Shown here: piece by piece, positions 39,605-47,436 of the stretch
Numbering within the stretch: position 1 is the stretch's first letter
Layout of the letters: the number at the start of each line of letters is the position of its first letter
Source: a virus
Length of the DNA stretch: 64,000 bases
Reading direction: 5' to 3' (one strand)
Virus record (IMG/VR): IMGVR_UViG_3300027908_000023
Span: 34,537-98,536 of that record
Made by a program: the position numbers and the translations under genes
Notes under the pieces: model-generated
The model's database searches: none
Told to the model about the DNA's origin: nothing
What the model saw: only the letters and a program-made list of their open reading frames with translations

Positions 39605-39681
39605 CAATAGCTTCCAAGAAACCCCTCGCCTTCAGGCATGGGGAGAACCAAAACTTTTCCACATTTTCCTACCACCAACCC

Positions 39682-39710
39682 TTGACTCAGGAGCCAATCA
39701 CTCCTATGAT
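39682..39710 (+). promoter_or_regulatory. sigma70-type promoter of tnpB
   Basis: TTGACT (39682-39687), 17 bp, TATGAT (39705-39710), 7 nt before the tnpB ATG at 39717, giving an extremely short leader. Confidence 0.65.
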
Positions 39711-39716
39711 ACCTAC

Positions 39717-40817
39717 ATGAAGCTCACGATTCAACTGCAACTGCTGCCAACCAGCGAACAAGCCACCATCCTGCTTGACACGATGGCGCGTGTGAATCAA
39801 GCTGCCACGTTCGCTGCGCAGCAAGGCTTTGACAACGGCGTTTTCAGCCAACCGAGCATTCACAAGCTCGCCTACCGTGCCATCCGCGATCAGTTCGGCC
39901 TGTCCGCTCAACTGGCCGTGCGTGCCATCGGCAAGGCGGTGGAGACATTCCAGCGCGACAAGACGATATGCCCCATGTTCCGCCCCGATGGAGCCATTAC
40001 CTACGATGAACGCAACATGGGCTTCAAGGGCGTGGACAAGGTTAGTCTGAGTACCTTGGCAGGCCGGCAGATCATCGGCATGGTCTATGGTGAGTATCAG
40101 CGTGAGAGATTCGACCGCATCAAGGGACAGTGCGATCTCGTCTACCGTGACAATAAGTTCTTCCTCATAGCCAACGTTGATCTTCCGGAAGCGCCGCCCC
40201 TGGAGATCAAGGCGTTTCTGGGCGTTGACCTTGGCCTCATCAATCTTGCCACGACGAGCCAGGGCGAGATGTTCAGCGGCGAGACGGTGAACCGCACACG
40301 CCGGCGTTGTGCGACGGCCAGAAAACAATACCAGCGGAAAGGAACGCGGAATGCCAAGCGACGATTGAAGAAGATCGGCAAACGCCAGTCGAGGTTTCAG
40401 ACCTGGCGCAACCACAATATCGCCAAGCAGATTGTCCAGACGGCAAAGGCACTTGGATTCGGCATCGCGATGGAGGATCTGACCGACATTCGCGAGCGGA
40501 TCGAAGACACGGTTGGCCGTAGAACAAGACGGAGATTCGGCAACTGGAGTTTCCGGCAGTTGAGAGACTTCGTGTCCTACAAGGCACGCCTCGCCGGTGT
40601 GCCGGTCTGTCTGGTTGACCCGCGCAATACCTCTCGCATTTGTAGCAAGTGCGGCTATTGCGACAAGGCCAACCGCAAGACTCAGGATCGGTTTCTCTGC
40701 CTGCACTGCGGATTCTCCCTGAATGCCGACCTGAACGCCGCTGTCAACATCTCGTTGATAGCTTGGGATGCCTTTGTAAACCATCCCGAAAAGCAGCAGT
40801 CTTGCGTCTTCTCTTAA
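39717..40817 (+). CDS. tnpB: TnpB RNA-guided nuclease (IS605 OrfB)
   Basis: 366 aa. RuvC residues D171 (FLGVDLGLINLATT), E253 (IAMEDLTDIRERI) and D338 (NADLNAAVNISL) are present. Zinc ribbon C309/C312 and C328/C331. The sequence is diverged from the other TnpB copies in this window and is not a recent duplicate. Probably active; the omega-RNA would come from the 3-prime region up to about 40870. Confidence 0.92.
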   Translation: MKLTIQLQLLPTSEQATILLDTMARVNQAATFAAQQGFDNGVFSQPSIHKLAYRAIRDQFGLSAQLAVRAIGKAVETFQRDKTICPMFRPDGAITYDERNMGFKGVDKVSLSTLAGRQIIGMVYGEYQRERFDRIKGQCDLVYRDNKFFLIANVDLPEAPPLEIKAFLGVDLGLINLATTSQGEMFSGETVNRTRRRCATARKQYQRKGTRNAKRRLKKIGKRQSRFQTWRNHNIAKQIVQTAKALGFGIAMEDLTDIRERIEDTVGRRTRRRFGNWSFRQLRDFVSYKARLAGVPVCLVDPRNTSRICSKCGYCDKANRKTQDRFLCLHCGFSLNADLNAAVNISLIAWDAFVNHPEKQQSCVFS

Positions 40818-40925
40818 CGGAGACTAGCTGCAAAGCCTCATGCCTTTAGGCGCGGGGTAAGTTTACCGTGCATCCTCCAAAGACTTGAGGATAGCACACT
40901 GCCAACAGTGAACGCAATATCACTG

Positions 40926-41351
40926 TTAAACTTCATGGCGATTCGAGCCGCCGCACTCAGCGGTTCCACCCACCTTGCCGCAGCAGACGTTGCCGGAGGC
41001 GTCCACGTCGCCACCGACGTTCAGGCAGTTCACGCTCATTACGGCGGAGACATTGCCCATGACATCGCCGCACTGAACCGAACCACCAGCGTCCAGGTCG
41101 CGGCCGATACTGCCCGTCACCTGGCAGGAGCCACCGCACTCGACGTTGCCGGCAACATCGCCATGAACCTCGACATTGCCATGTTCGACATCCAGTTTGC
41201 CGACCTGGCCTTCGACGACGATCTTGACTATGCCGGAGAGTTTGTCTCCCTCATGCCAAGGCTGGCCGTTGACATAGATTGTATTTCCTTTGATCGACAC
41301 GCTGGAACCATCCGGAACCGTGATGGATCGCCCACTGATGTTGATGTTCAT
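40926..41351 (-). CDS. short beta-solenoid protein
   Basis: 141 aa of repeating Gly/Val/Asp strands: VEHGNVEVHGDVAGNVECGG, SCQVTGSIGRDLDAGG, SVQCGDVMGNVSAVMS, VNCLNVGGDVDASGNVCCG. Regular 12-14 residue periods indicate a parallel beta-helix or bactofilin-like solenoid with Cys on successive turns. The N-terminus has a small SH3-like start (ITVPDGSSVSIKGNTIYVNG). Seen in several phages; function unknown. Confidence 0.65.
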   Translation of the reverse strand: MNINISGRSITVPDGSSVSIKGNTIYVNGQPWHEGDKLSGIVKIVVEGQVGKLDVEHGNVEVHGDVAGNVECGGSCQVTGSIGRDLDAGGSVQCGDVMGNVSAVMSVNCLNVGGDVDASGNVCCGKVGGTAECGGSNRHEV

Positions 41352-41353
41352 GA

Positions 41354-41773
41354 TTAACAACCTTTCCTGATCCAGAAACATTCCGGCATCTGAAAAACCG
41401 CACTGATCCAGTCCGGACAACGGCCGCGCGCGAATAGCACGACACCAGCGACGTAGTGCGGCCGTTGGCTCATGTCAACGCCGTCACGCTGATAAGCCGC
41501 AACGCGAGCCCTCTCCATCGAACCGCCGCTCGTCAACACGTCATCGACGATGAGATGCGGCCCATAGCCACGAAGATGCTGCATGCAAGCCTCCGCCAGC
41601 TTCGACCCGCCGCGCGGCACGCCTTCCACGCCGCAGAATGGTCCGACGAGAATCCGGATCATCTCAGCCAGTGTCGTGATGTCCTGATCCGTGAGAGCAT
41701 CGCATTCCAACTTCCACGAGGAATGTGCGCCACTGTTGAGTGCGAAGTCACCGGACTGGAAAATATTTGTCAT
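41354..41773 (-). CDS. phosphoribosyltransferase-like protein
   Basis: 139 aa. PRPP-binding motif HLIVDDVLTSGGS (residues about 76-88) and the preceding GVPRGGSKLAEA loop are the type I phosphoribosyltransferase signature. The C-terminus reads VVLFARGRCPDWISAVFQM. It could salvage a base or nucleotide precursor. The substrate-binding hood is not assignable. Next to DUF1643, Thg1-like and TIM-barrel genes. Confidence 0.7.
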   Translation of the reverse strand: MTNIFQSGDFALNSGAHSSWKLECDALTDQDITTLAEMIRILVGPFCGVEGVPRGGSKLAEACMQHLRGYGPHLIVDDVLTSGGSMERARVAAYQRDGVDMSQRPHYVAGVVLFARGRCPDWISAVFQMPECFWIRKGC

Positions 41774-41775
41774 GG

Positions 41776-42276
41776 TTATCCTCTCGCGATCCCATACGGC
41801 ACCGGCTTCTCTGTGACCTTGAGGAACAGCGGATGTCTCGGCTGTCCACTCTTCGTGACGCCCAGGCATTCAGGCTTGATACCGTTCTCATGGATAAGTT
41901 TCAACACCCACTTGTTCTGATCCAGCAACGTCCCACCAGCGCCCCACGCGACCATGACGCGCCGACCCGTGACCGCTTCCACGATATGCTGATCGTTGTC
42001 CGGACCTTCGGGGTCGTCGCACTTGAGGAGTTCTTTTGGATCAGTCGCGCGCCAGGCGAACAGGTTCACGACTACCAGTCCACCGTTGCCCCAGCGCCGG
42101 GAGAAGTTTACAACCCTTGTTACGGTAGGATCGTCAACCTCGTGGTCTGCCGTGCTGGGATTGAGCATTATCCAGCACACTTGCGGACCAACTGACCATT
42201 TGCGACTAAGGCGATAGCGATACTTGCCGCAAGGAGAGAGGATAGCCGAGTAGTGGGTGAACAGATCGCTCGTCAT
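41776..42276 (-). CDS. DUF1643 family protein
   Basis: 166 aa. CWIMLNPSTADHEVDDPTVTR, FSRRWGNGGLVVVNLFAWRA and AWGAGG are hallmarks of DUF1643. Common in phages and mobile elements; the reaction is unknown. Co-transcribed with the phosphoribosyltransferase-like gene (2-nt gap) and overlapping the Thg1-like gene. Confidence 0.85.
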   Translation of the reverse strand: MTSDLFTHYSAILSPCGKYRYRLSRKWSVGPQVCWIMLNPSTADHEVDDPTVTRVVNFSRRWGNGGLVVVNLFAWRATDPKELLKCDDPEGPDNDQHIVEAVTGRRVMVAWGAGGTLLDQNKWVLKLIHENGIKPECLGVTKSGQPRHPLFLKVTEKPVPYGIARG

Positions 42277-43088
42277 GATGCGCTCGCCTCCCGTGGTTCT
42301 TCGCCATCAAAGATCACCCCGATGCGGTTCACCACCTTGCCGAAGGGCGGCATGGCGATCTGTCGGTATTCGGTTCGCTTGACAACCAGTCCCGGATTCT
42401 TTCTCGCCTCGTGCAGCGGCGGCAAGACGCTCAACTCGTCCACCGTGAAGGCTCGCTCAACAATCCGGCGCTGGACGAAGGTGCCGCGCTTGAAGAACGC
42501 CGGATAGTTGTTAAAGTTGACACCTAACTGGAAGAGCATTTCCTGCATCTCGGAACCGTTCTTGTTCTCCAGCTGCTTGTGCGAAAAGTAGTGCCGCGCC
42601 GCCATGCTGATGGCGTTCTTCGTGGCATCCTGTTCGCGCCAGAGAAAAGCGTTCGCGCACTCCATCTGGTTAGGGAGATTGAACACCCTGGCATCGAAGG
42701 TCGGCATCTTGGCGCGGTAATTGTCCGGCAACCTTTCCGCACACAGGCGATAGAAATACACGCTTGCCATCGCTGCCAACTGACTGACCATCTTCTGAAT
42801 CCGGCCGGCGAAGAAAATCTCTTCTTTCACGTCGCGTGCCAGCCAGGCCAGGCTGATCTCGTCGGACTGCGTGTAGCCGATGACGGCGTTGGTTTCTTGA
42901 ACCAGCCAGGTCGTGGTATCGACCATCATTCCCGACAGGCGTTCATCGTAGGGCCGTGCCATGCCCTTCGTGAAGGAGCTGAAGCAACGGCCGTCGATCC
43001 GGACATAGACGGGCAACAGCGGGATGAAAGTTCTTCCCGCCTCGATGCGCTCATAGAGCTTCATGCGGTCGCCGAGATCATCGCTCAT
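42273..43088 (-). CDS. tRNA-His guanylyltransferase-like (Thg1-like) protein
   Basis: 271 aa. The N-terminal PVYVRIDGRCFSSFTKG (first carboxylate loop) and YTQSDEISLAW (second metal-binding Asp/Glu pair) match the Thg1 superfamily, which adds nucleotides in the 3-prime to 5-prime direction at tRNA 5-prime ends. The start DLGDRMKLYERIE is also typical. No tRNA gene is in the window, so substrates may be host tRNA or repair of cleaved tRNA. The catalytic residues appear intact. Confidence 0.8.
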   Translation of the reverse strand: MSDDLGDRMKLYERIEAGRTFIPLLPVYVRIDGRCFSSFTKGMARPYDERLSGMMVDTTTWLVQETNAVIGYTQSDEISLAWLARDVKEEIFFAGRIQKMVSQLAAMASVYFYRLCAERLPDNYRAKMPTFDARVFNLPNQMECANAFLWREQDATKNAISMAARHYFSHKQLENKNGSEMQEMLFQLGVNFNNYPAFFKRGTFVQRRIVERAFTVDELSVLPPLHEARKNPGLVVKRTEYRQIAMPPFGKVVNRIGVIFDGEEPREASAS

Positions 43089-43795
43089 TAGCTATCTCCT
43101 TTATCCCCCACATACTTCCCGGCGATCTCCAGACACCGTTCCACCTTCCCAAGATCCAGCCTGTCTTCTTCGTCCCGAACTCCCGACTCCATGTCAACCC
43201 AGATTTCGCGCTCACCGACCACCTGCTCCAGTCTCTTGAGTCGCTCTTCCAGGTTGTCCGGCGATAACCCACCCGCATAGCCACACAAGAGATCCTCTGG
43301 CGGCGCGGGGTCTTCCCTGGCTGCCACGCCTTGACCACCCGAGGCATCGAAAAGCACACTGGCCTTGCCACCCTCCAGAATCTTCCGTGCCAGCACCAGC
43401 CCGGGTTGTCGATAGCTGCCGATCTGAATGATGTATTCAGGTCCTGGTGCCAGACAAGCCGCGACGGCTTTCATGTCCGCGATCTTGTTCATCGAACGCG
43501 ACACGTTGAGCTGCACCCTCTGATAGCGCGCCAACCGGATAGCGAGCGGCCACTCTCCCGAGCAGATGTCCATGACGTACCGGCCGCAAAGATGCGCGGA
43601 GATGTTCAGGAGATGCGCGTCCATCGCGTAGAACTTCTCGCGCCATGTCAGTGATGGATAACGCGCCTTGCCGGAGCGTGAATCAGAGAAGAGGATTCCC
43701 CACTCCACATAGGGATAGCGTTCCGAGAGGGCGAACAGGTCCTCATGTTTCACCTGATCATCGGCACCGCTGAACGTGACGTGACGAAGTTTCAT
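43088..43795 (-). CDS. TIM-barrel protein, TrpF-like
   Basis: 235 aa. N-terminal KLRHVTFSGADDQVKHEDLF, WGILFSDS and ASVLFDASGGQGV, IWVDMESGVRD fit the phosphoribosylanthranilate isomerase-type barrel (phosphate loop near GGQG). This family call is from pattern recall. Phage homologues exist and their role is unknown. It is next to a Thg1-like gene with TGATG overlap. Confidence 0.55.
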   Translation of the reverse strand: MKLRHVTFSGADDQVKHEDLFALSERYPYVEWGILFSDSRSGKARYPSLTWREKFYAMDAHLLNISAHLCGRYVMDICSGEWPLAIRLARYQRVQLNVSRSMNKIADMKAVAACLAPGPEYIIQIGSYRQPGLVLARKILEGGKASVLFDASGGQGVAAREDPAPPEDLLCGYAGGLSPDNLEERLKRLEQVVGEREIWVDMESGVRDEEDRLDLGKVERCLEIAGKYVGDKGDS

Positions 43796-44427
43796 CGGTC
43801 GTCCTCCGGTTCGGATACGTGCCCCATCAGCGACTCCAGCGAAATTGCCTTGTTGGTTGCCTGATACATGGCTGGCGTGTTAGCTTCCAGCCAATCGTTG
43901 ACGGTTTTCTCGATCTCGCGGAGGTCGGCCCTGAAGTCGTGGCTGCTCGTATCCTCATGGATGTCGTCGCAGAGGAAGTCCATGACCTCGAATTGACGAA
44001 TCTGCACCTTTTCGCAGATACAAAGGCGCAGGTCTACCAACTTCAGGATCGGCTCGCCGGCATTAACATCCATCATGTATTCATGAAGGTCTTCCTCTGA
44101 CCAGAACATCTGGTCGCTGTCCCACGCACATACCGGAAATTCGCCGTCCCATTCAGCGCATTGGACGCTCTGCCAACGCTCCTCGCTCTGGCGATCCTGA
44201 CACGCCTGGCAAAAGCGATAGGGCTTGCCGACCCGTCCGGCGCAGCCATCTGTTTCACAGGGCAGATCAGTCGCGCAACACCAGCGTGCCATCCTTTCAG
44301 CGCTTTGGTCGCGTGATGGATCGCCGAAGAAACAACCACACTTCTTACAGGCCCATCCCGTAACGCTGACCACATGAGCGTTGTCCTCGAAGCGTATCAT
44401 GGTGGCATCGGGTTTCTTCATGGTCAT
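43792..44427 (-). CDS. Zn-finger protein, 211 aa
   Basis: CKKCGCFFGD, CCATDLPCETDGCAGR and CQACQDR give three Cys clusters in the N-terminal half. The rest is acidic helical. Overlaps both neighbours by ATGA. Role unknown. Confidence 0.65.
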   Translation of the reverse strand: MTMKKPDATMIRFEDNAHVVSVTGWACKKCGCFFGDPSRDQSAERMARWCCATDLPCETDGCAGRVGKPYRFCQACQDRQSEERWQSVQCAEWDGEFPVCAWDSDQMFWSEEDLHEYMMDVNAGEPILKLVDLRLCICEKVQIRQFEVMDFLCDDIHEDTSSHDFRADLREIEKTVNDWLEANTPAMYQATNKAISLESLMGHVSEPEDDR

Positions 44428-44918
44428 TTCCTCACGAGAATATCGATTAACCTCTCAGCATCGCTGCCTGTCATACCGTTCATGCCGAACGTCTGCACCA
44501 GTTGAATTCCGAACTGACCGTATCCCAGGAAGTCCGGCTCTTCATCTGAGAGATCATCGACCGCCGCATAATGTTTGACTTCAAGATGCTTGTCGAGCCA
44601 ACGCCGCGCCAGAGCGCCACGATGATATGGCGGCCGCGACTCTGGATCAAAGTCTAAAATGCCGATGATCGGACTGTAATCGTCGCGGAGCCAAAGCAAG
44701 CCATGAGTGCGCAACAAGTATTGGAAGCCACCCAGCCTCATGCTTTCGCCCAAGACCATGTAACGCCATGCCGAACTGATAACGAGACGGCAATCGGTCT
44801 GGCGAATCACATGGTTCAGATGGTCAATGCAATGAGCGTCGATGCCGCAGATGCCGGAATCGGCATGCTTGGCATGGTTGTTCAACACACCGTCCACGTC
44901 GAGAAATAGCGCTTTCAT
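44424..44918 (-). CDS. HAD-like phosphatase, HAD_SAK-type
   Basis: 164 aa. Motif I FLDVDGVLNNH (nucleophile Asp, residue about 6), motif II VISSAWRY, and the C-terminal VDDLSDEEPDFLGYG acidic motif fit the HAD family with a swivelling domain. It could dephosphorylate a nucleotide or a nucleic-acid end. ATG 44918. Confidence 0.75.
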   Translation of the reverse strand: MKALFLDVDGVLNNHAKHADSGICGIDAHCIDHLNHVIRQTDCRLVISSAWRYMVLGESMRLGGFQYLLRTHGLLWLRDDYSPIIGILDFDPESRPPYHRGALARRWLDKHLEVKHYAAVDDLSDEEPDFLGYGQFGIQLVQTFGMNGMTGSDAERLIDILVRK

Positions 44919-45130
44919 TCGACCGTCTCCCACTCTTCAAGAAACTCCGTGTCGTGCTGAAGTCTCAGCGTGTGCGGCATCTCCTCATAGCTGCCATGCT
45001 CGACAAATATATGATGTCCACCGATGTTCCGACACTCGATCCAGTGGTGTGGATTCATTTTCGACCACACGACCGGCCGAACGCGATGACCACCACCCTT
45101 ACATAGATTCAACGCTTCGATGATGTCCAT
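44915..45130 (-). CDS. hypothetical protein, 71 aa
   Basis: Contains VRPVVWSKMNPHHWIEC and an acidic C-terminus. Strand-rich. Unknown. TGATG overlap with the upstream gene. Confidence 0.6.
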   Translation of the reverse strand: MDIIEALNLCKGGGHRVRPVVWSKMNPHHWIECRNIGGHHIFVEHGSYEEMPHTLRLQHDTEFLEEWETVE

Positions 45131-45372
45131 TATTTCTCCTCCGGCCCATACAGCATCGTCATTCCATCCATCGGATACTCCGGATCAACGCCGCGCCGCG
45201 CTAGGCCGAGCTTCTTGATCGCTGCATCGCAGCCAAGTTGACAGGGCGAGAAATCGTAGTTGCCAGTCATCTCCCAGACCTTATTGGCAAACTTTTGTTT
45301 GTCGATTGGCCCATCCTTGGCCAATAAGGTAAAAATGGTGTTGAACAGTTGGGCGCTAGTTCGGTCAGCCAT
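45130..45372 (-). CDS. hypothetical protein, 80 aa
   Basis: Helical N-terminus (MADRTSAQLFNTIFTLLAKD) and a C-terminal tail PMDGMTMLYGPEEK. Unknown; possibly a winged-helix by pattern. Confidence 0.55.
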   Translation of the reverse strand: MADRTSAQLFNTIFTLLAKDGPIDKQKFANKVWEMTGNYDFSPCQLGCDAAIKKLGLARRGVDPEYPMDGMTMLYGPEEK

Positions 45373-45382
45373 TCGTTTTCTC

Positions 45383-45754
45383 CTATAGCAGAGATTCTCC
45401 GCGCTTCAGTTTCTCGATCCATTCAAGAACCTGACGCAATGCATCCCTGCCTTCGTTAGCATCACGCCACTTCGTAAAGTCAAGTTCGCCGTAGATGCAG
45501 CGCTCCAACTCAAGTAGAAGGCTGATGCCGAGTCGCTTTTCCTCGATGGCCTGGCGAGCGTAGACAGCGGCATCCAGAATCTCCTGGTACAGGTCAATCA
45601 GGGCATCCCGGCCGTTGTTGACCTGAAGTGGCGTGCCATACTTGTCAATGCCGTGCTGGCGTCGATCCTCCATGTCCTTCAAGACCAGCAACCAAACATC
45701 ACCGGTCATCTTCTTCGGGTCCGGCTGGTCGCTGATCAGACTGTTCGTCGCCAT
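45383..45754 (-). CDS. MazG-like nucleotide pyrophosphohydrolase candidate
   Basis: 123 aa. The helix segment GIDKYGTPLQVNNGRDALID and LYQEILDAAVYARQAIEEKR is typical of phage MazG-like or dATP/dGTP pyrophosphohydrolase-type proteins. The full E-x-x-E-x(n)-E-x-x-D motif is only partly visible, so activity is uncertain. It overlaps the upstream Zn-finger gene by 56 nt. Confidence 0.55.
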   Translation of the reverse strand: MATNSLISDQPDPKKMTGDVWLLVLKDMEDRRQHGIDKYGTPLQVNNGRDALIDLYQEILDAAVYARQAIEEKRLGISLLLELERCIYGELDFTKWRDANEGRDALRQVLEWIEKLKRGESLL

Positions 45755-46049
45755 TGCCTTGCTCCTTCCTCTTGGGTTCATCGGTTACGAGAATCAACCT
45801 GGCGATCTCCACATCCCGCTGCGTCACCAGATCCTTGATCATCGGCGCGAACCGCTCACAGATTTCGCGAACCGCCGGCCGCTCGTCACACTTTTTACAG
45901 ACATCGGGAGCCACCATGCAGCCAGGGATGATACCGCGACAGGTCAAGCAGTATTCCTTGCCGCAAGCAATGCACACCAGCAAGTAGCGCTCCAGGCGAT
46001 GACAGACATCGCAGTAGGTTTCCTCGTGGGCGGGGATGGTCTTTCTCAT
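45699..46049 (-). CDS. Zn-finger protein, 116 aa
   Basis: CDVCHRLERYLLVCIACGKE, CLTCRG and CKKCDERP: B-box/RING-like spacing of eight Cys. A charged disordered C-terminus follows. Overlaps the next gene by 56 nt, an unusual length here, so the true stop of function may be earlier. Confidence 0.6.
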   Translation of the reverse strand: MRKTIPAHEETYCDVCHRLERYLLVCIACGKEYCLTCRGIIPGCMVAPDVCKKCDERPAVREICERFAPMIKDLVTQRDVEIARLILVTDEPKRKEQGNGDEQSDQRPAGPEEDDR

Positions 46050-46315
46050 GGCAGCTTCTCCGCAACCTTACAGCCTTCCCGTGTCAACGAGTACATCTTT
46101 CGCGCCCAATCGACCTTACAAACAACGTGCCCGTCCACCCAGCCCTTGGCTTCCAACGACCGCAACACCGCCGAGCCAGCCAGGCAGAGATTGCTCGACT
46201 GGCCACCACTCTTGTTCAACAGGCCGGCGCTCAACAAGTGCTGGCCGGCGTCGTTGGTGGAGACGGCCGGGCGCTTGAGGAGCAAGCGGATGATCGATTC
46301 TTGGCGTGGTGTCAT
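46046..46315 (-). CDS. winged-helix protein, 89 aa
   Basis: MTPRQESIIRLLLKRPAVST and LRSLEAKGWVDGHVV, then RKMYSLTREGCKVAE are a classic winged-helix pattern. A transcriptional regulator is likely. Overlaps the HNH gene by ATGA. Confidence 0.65.
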   Translation of the reverse strand: MTPRQESIIRLLLKRPAVSTNDAGQHLLSAGLLNKSGGQSSNLCLAGSAVLRSLEAKGWVDGHVVCKVDWARKMYSLTREGCKVAEKLP

Positions 46316-46722
46316 GATTGCTCCAGTTGTTTCGCCTTCGCCGCATCCAGATAAGCGGCGGCACGATCAAGCAGTTCCGGATTGTCATTGAACTTGCCGA
46401 TGCCAATATTGCAGTTTCCGCAAAGAATGCCGCGAACCTTGCCGGTTTTGTGACAATGATCCACATGGGAATGTTTGGTTCTCTTATCGCCAAGTTGCTT
46501 CTTGCGACAGATAGCGCACAACCCGCCCTGCGCGGCGACCATTCGGCGGTAATCCTCAAGCGTCATGCCATAGGCACGAAGGTCCCTGTTCTGGCGACTC
46601 TCGGGATGCCGCCTGCTGCTGCGTTTGACTCCTTCAATGATTTTCTTTCGGTATTCGGGATCGTTCTTGTATTTCTCGCGACGATTGGCGTTCCACGCCG
46701 CCGTCCATTCAGGAGTTCTCAT
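46312..46722 (-). CDS. HNH endonuclease VII-type homing endonuclease
   Basis: 136 aa. YGMTLEDYRRMVAAQGGLCA, CRKKQ, HVDHCHKTGKVRGILCGNCN and NIGIGKFNDNPELL are the recombination endonuclease VII signature (CxxC, HxDHCH, CxxCN). Such genes are mobile and often invade other phage genes. A close paralogue follows upstream. Confidence 0.9.
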   Translation of the reverse strand: MRTPEWTAAWNANRREKYKNDPEYRKKIIEGVKRSSRRHPESRQNRDLRAYGMTLEDYRRMVAAQGGLCAICRKKQLGDKRTKHSHVDHCHKTGKVRGILCGNCNIGIGKFNDNPELLDRAAAYLDAAKAKQLEQS

Positions 46723-46743
46723 TGCGCAATCCTCAGAAGGATG

Positions 46744-47250
46744 TCATCCAGCCTGTTGACTCGCTTCTTCTTGAAAGAGGCGAAGGTATGCAACCGCCAT
46801 CTTGATCACTTCCGAATCATCCTTGAAATTGCCGATGCCTTGATTGCAGTTCGTACAAAGCAGCCCTCGCACCAGATTTGTCTCATGGCAATGGTCAACG
46901 GCAAGCCTCTTCTTGGTATTATCGGCACCACCTTCTCGCCCGCAAATGGCACACTTGCCGTCCTGCTCAGCAACCATCCGGTCATAATCCTCAAGGGTCA
47001 TGCCGTATTTTCTTAACACCTGGCGCAATCGAGTTCGTGGATGCCTTCTGGCAGAATCGCGAGCCTGATCCTTGACAGTTTTTCCGAGCCCGACCGCCTC
47101 GAACAAGCCAGCGCGACCCTTGCGGATGGCCCATTCCGTCAGGAATGCCTGGAAGGGCTTGAACTTTTCGCAGAGCGCCAGCGGCGCGAAGCCATCCATG
47201 CCACCAATCTGGCTCTTGCGCTGGAGGAATTCGGCGTAGGTTGTGCTCAC
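46744..47250 (-). CDS. helicase N-terminus fused to HNH endonuclease
   Basis: 168 aa, GTG start at 47250 overlapping the RHH gene stop (GTGA). Residues 1-58 (YAEFLQRKSQIGGMDGF, FQAFLTEWAIRKGRAGLFEA, VGLGKT) are the start of a phage SNF2/DEAD-type helicase up to the Walker A lysine. Residue 59 onward is endonuclease VII (YGMTLEDYDRMVAEQDGKCA, CGREGG, VDHCHETNLVRGLLCTNCN). The helicase continues nowhere downstream. This is either a deletion joining the two, or capture of the helicase 5-prime end. Confidence 0.8.
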   Translation of the reverse strand: MSTTYAEFLQRKSQIGGMDGFAPLALCEKFKPFQAFLTEWAIRKGRAGLFEAVGLGKTVKDQARDSARRHPRTRLRQVLRKYGMTLEDYDRMVAEQDGKCAICGREGGADNTKKRLAVDHCHETNLVRGLLCTNCNQGIGNFKDDSEVIKMAVAYLRLFQEEASQQAG

Positions 47251-47381
47251 TTCTTCGCCTCCTTGCGCGCAGCATCAATAGCGCGGCGAATCAACTCCGC
47301 AATACTCAATCCGGTCTTCTTGGATTGCTCCTGAAGCCAGATGATCTGCTGCTCAGTCAAGTGGTAGTTGACTCTCTTCAT
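47247..47381 (-). CDS. 44-aa ribbon-helix-helix repressor
   Basis: ORF MKRVNYHLTEQQIIWLQEQS... ending in AELIRRAIDAARKEAKK fits CopG/Arc RHH proteins: a strand, two helices. An imperfect tail is usual. Its promoter has a palindrome that the RHH dimer could bind, and the -10 is so close to the ATG that the transcript would be leaderless. It heads the operon that begins with the helicase-HNH fusion. Confidence 0.75.
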   Translation of the reverse strand: MKRVNYHLTEQQIIWLQEQSKKTGLSIAELIRRAIDAARKEAKK

Positions 47382-47417
47382 GTCTGTAGTCTATACAGAC
47401 CGGTGGTCGGCCGTCAA
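47382..47417 (-). promoter_or_regulatory. sigma70-type promoter with palindromic operator
   Basis: Minus strand TTGACG (47412-47417), 16 bp, TATAGA (47390-47395). The palindrome GTCTGTA (47382-47388) with TACAGAC (47394-47400) overlaps the -10 and abuts the ATG. Predicted transcription start is at or within 2 nt of the ATG. Confidence 0.6.
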
Positions 47418-47436
47418 GCCAAGAATCCGAAAATTC

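Larger units (their letters stand above)
39605..40870 (+). mobile_element. IS200/IS605-type TnpB-only element
   Basis: Opposite orientation to the phage genes. Both ends have hairpin-like subterminal sequences of IS200/IS605 type (CCTTCAGGCATGGGG near 39631-39645 and ATGCCTTTAGGCGCGGGG near 40840-40857). Only tnpB is present. Limits approximate. Confidence 0.75.

Noticed and set aside
39687-40784. Minus-strand open frame antisense to tnpB
   Set aside because: Covers the intact plus-strand TnpB (catalytic residues and zinc ribbon on the plus strand); no domain of its own.
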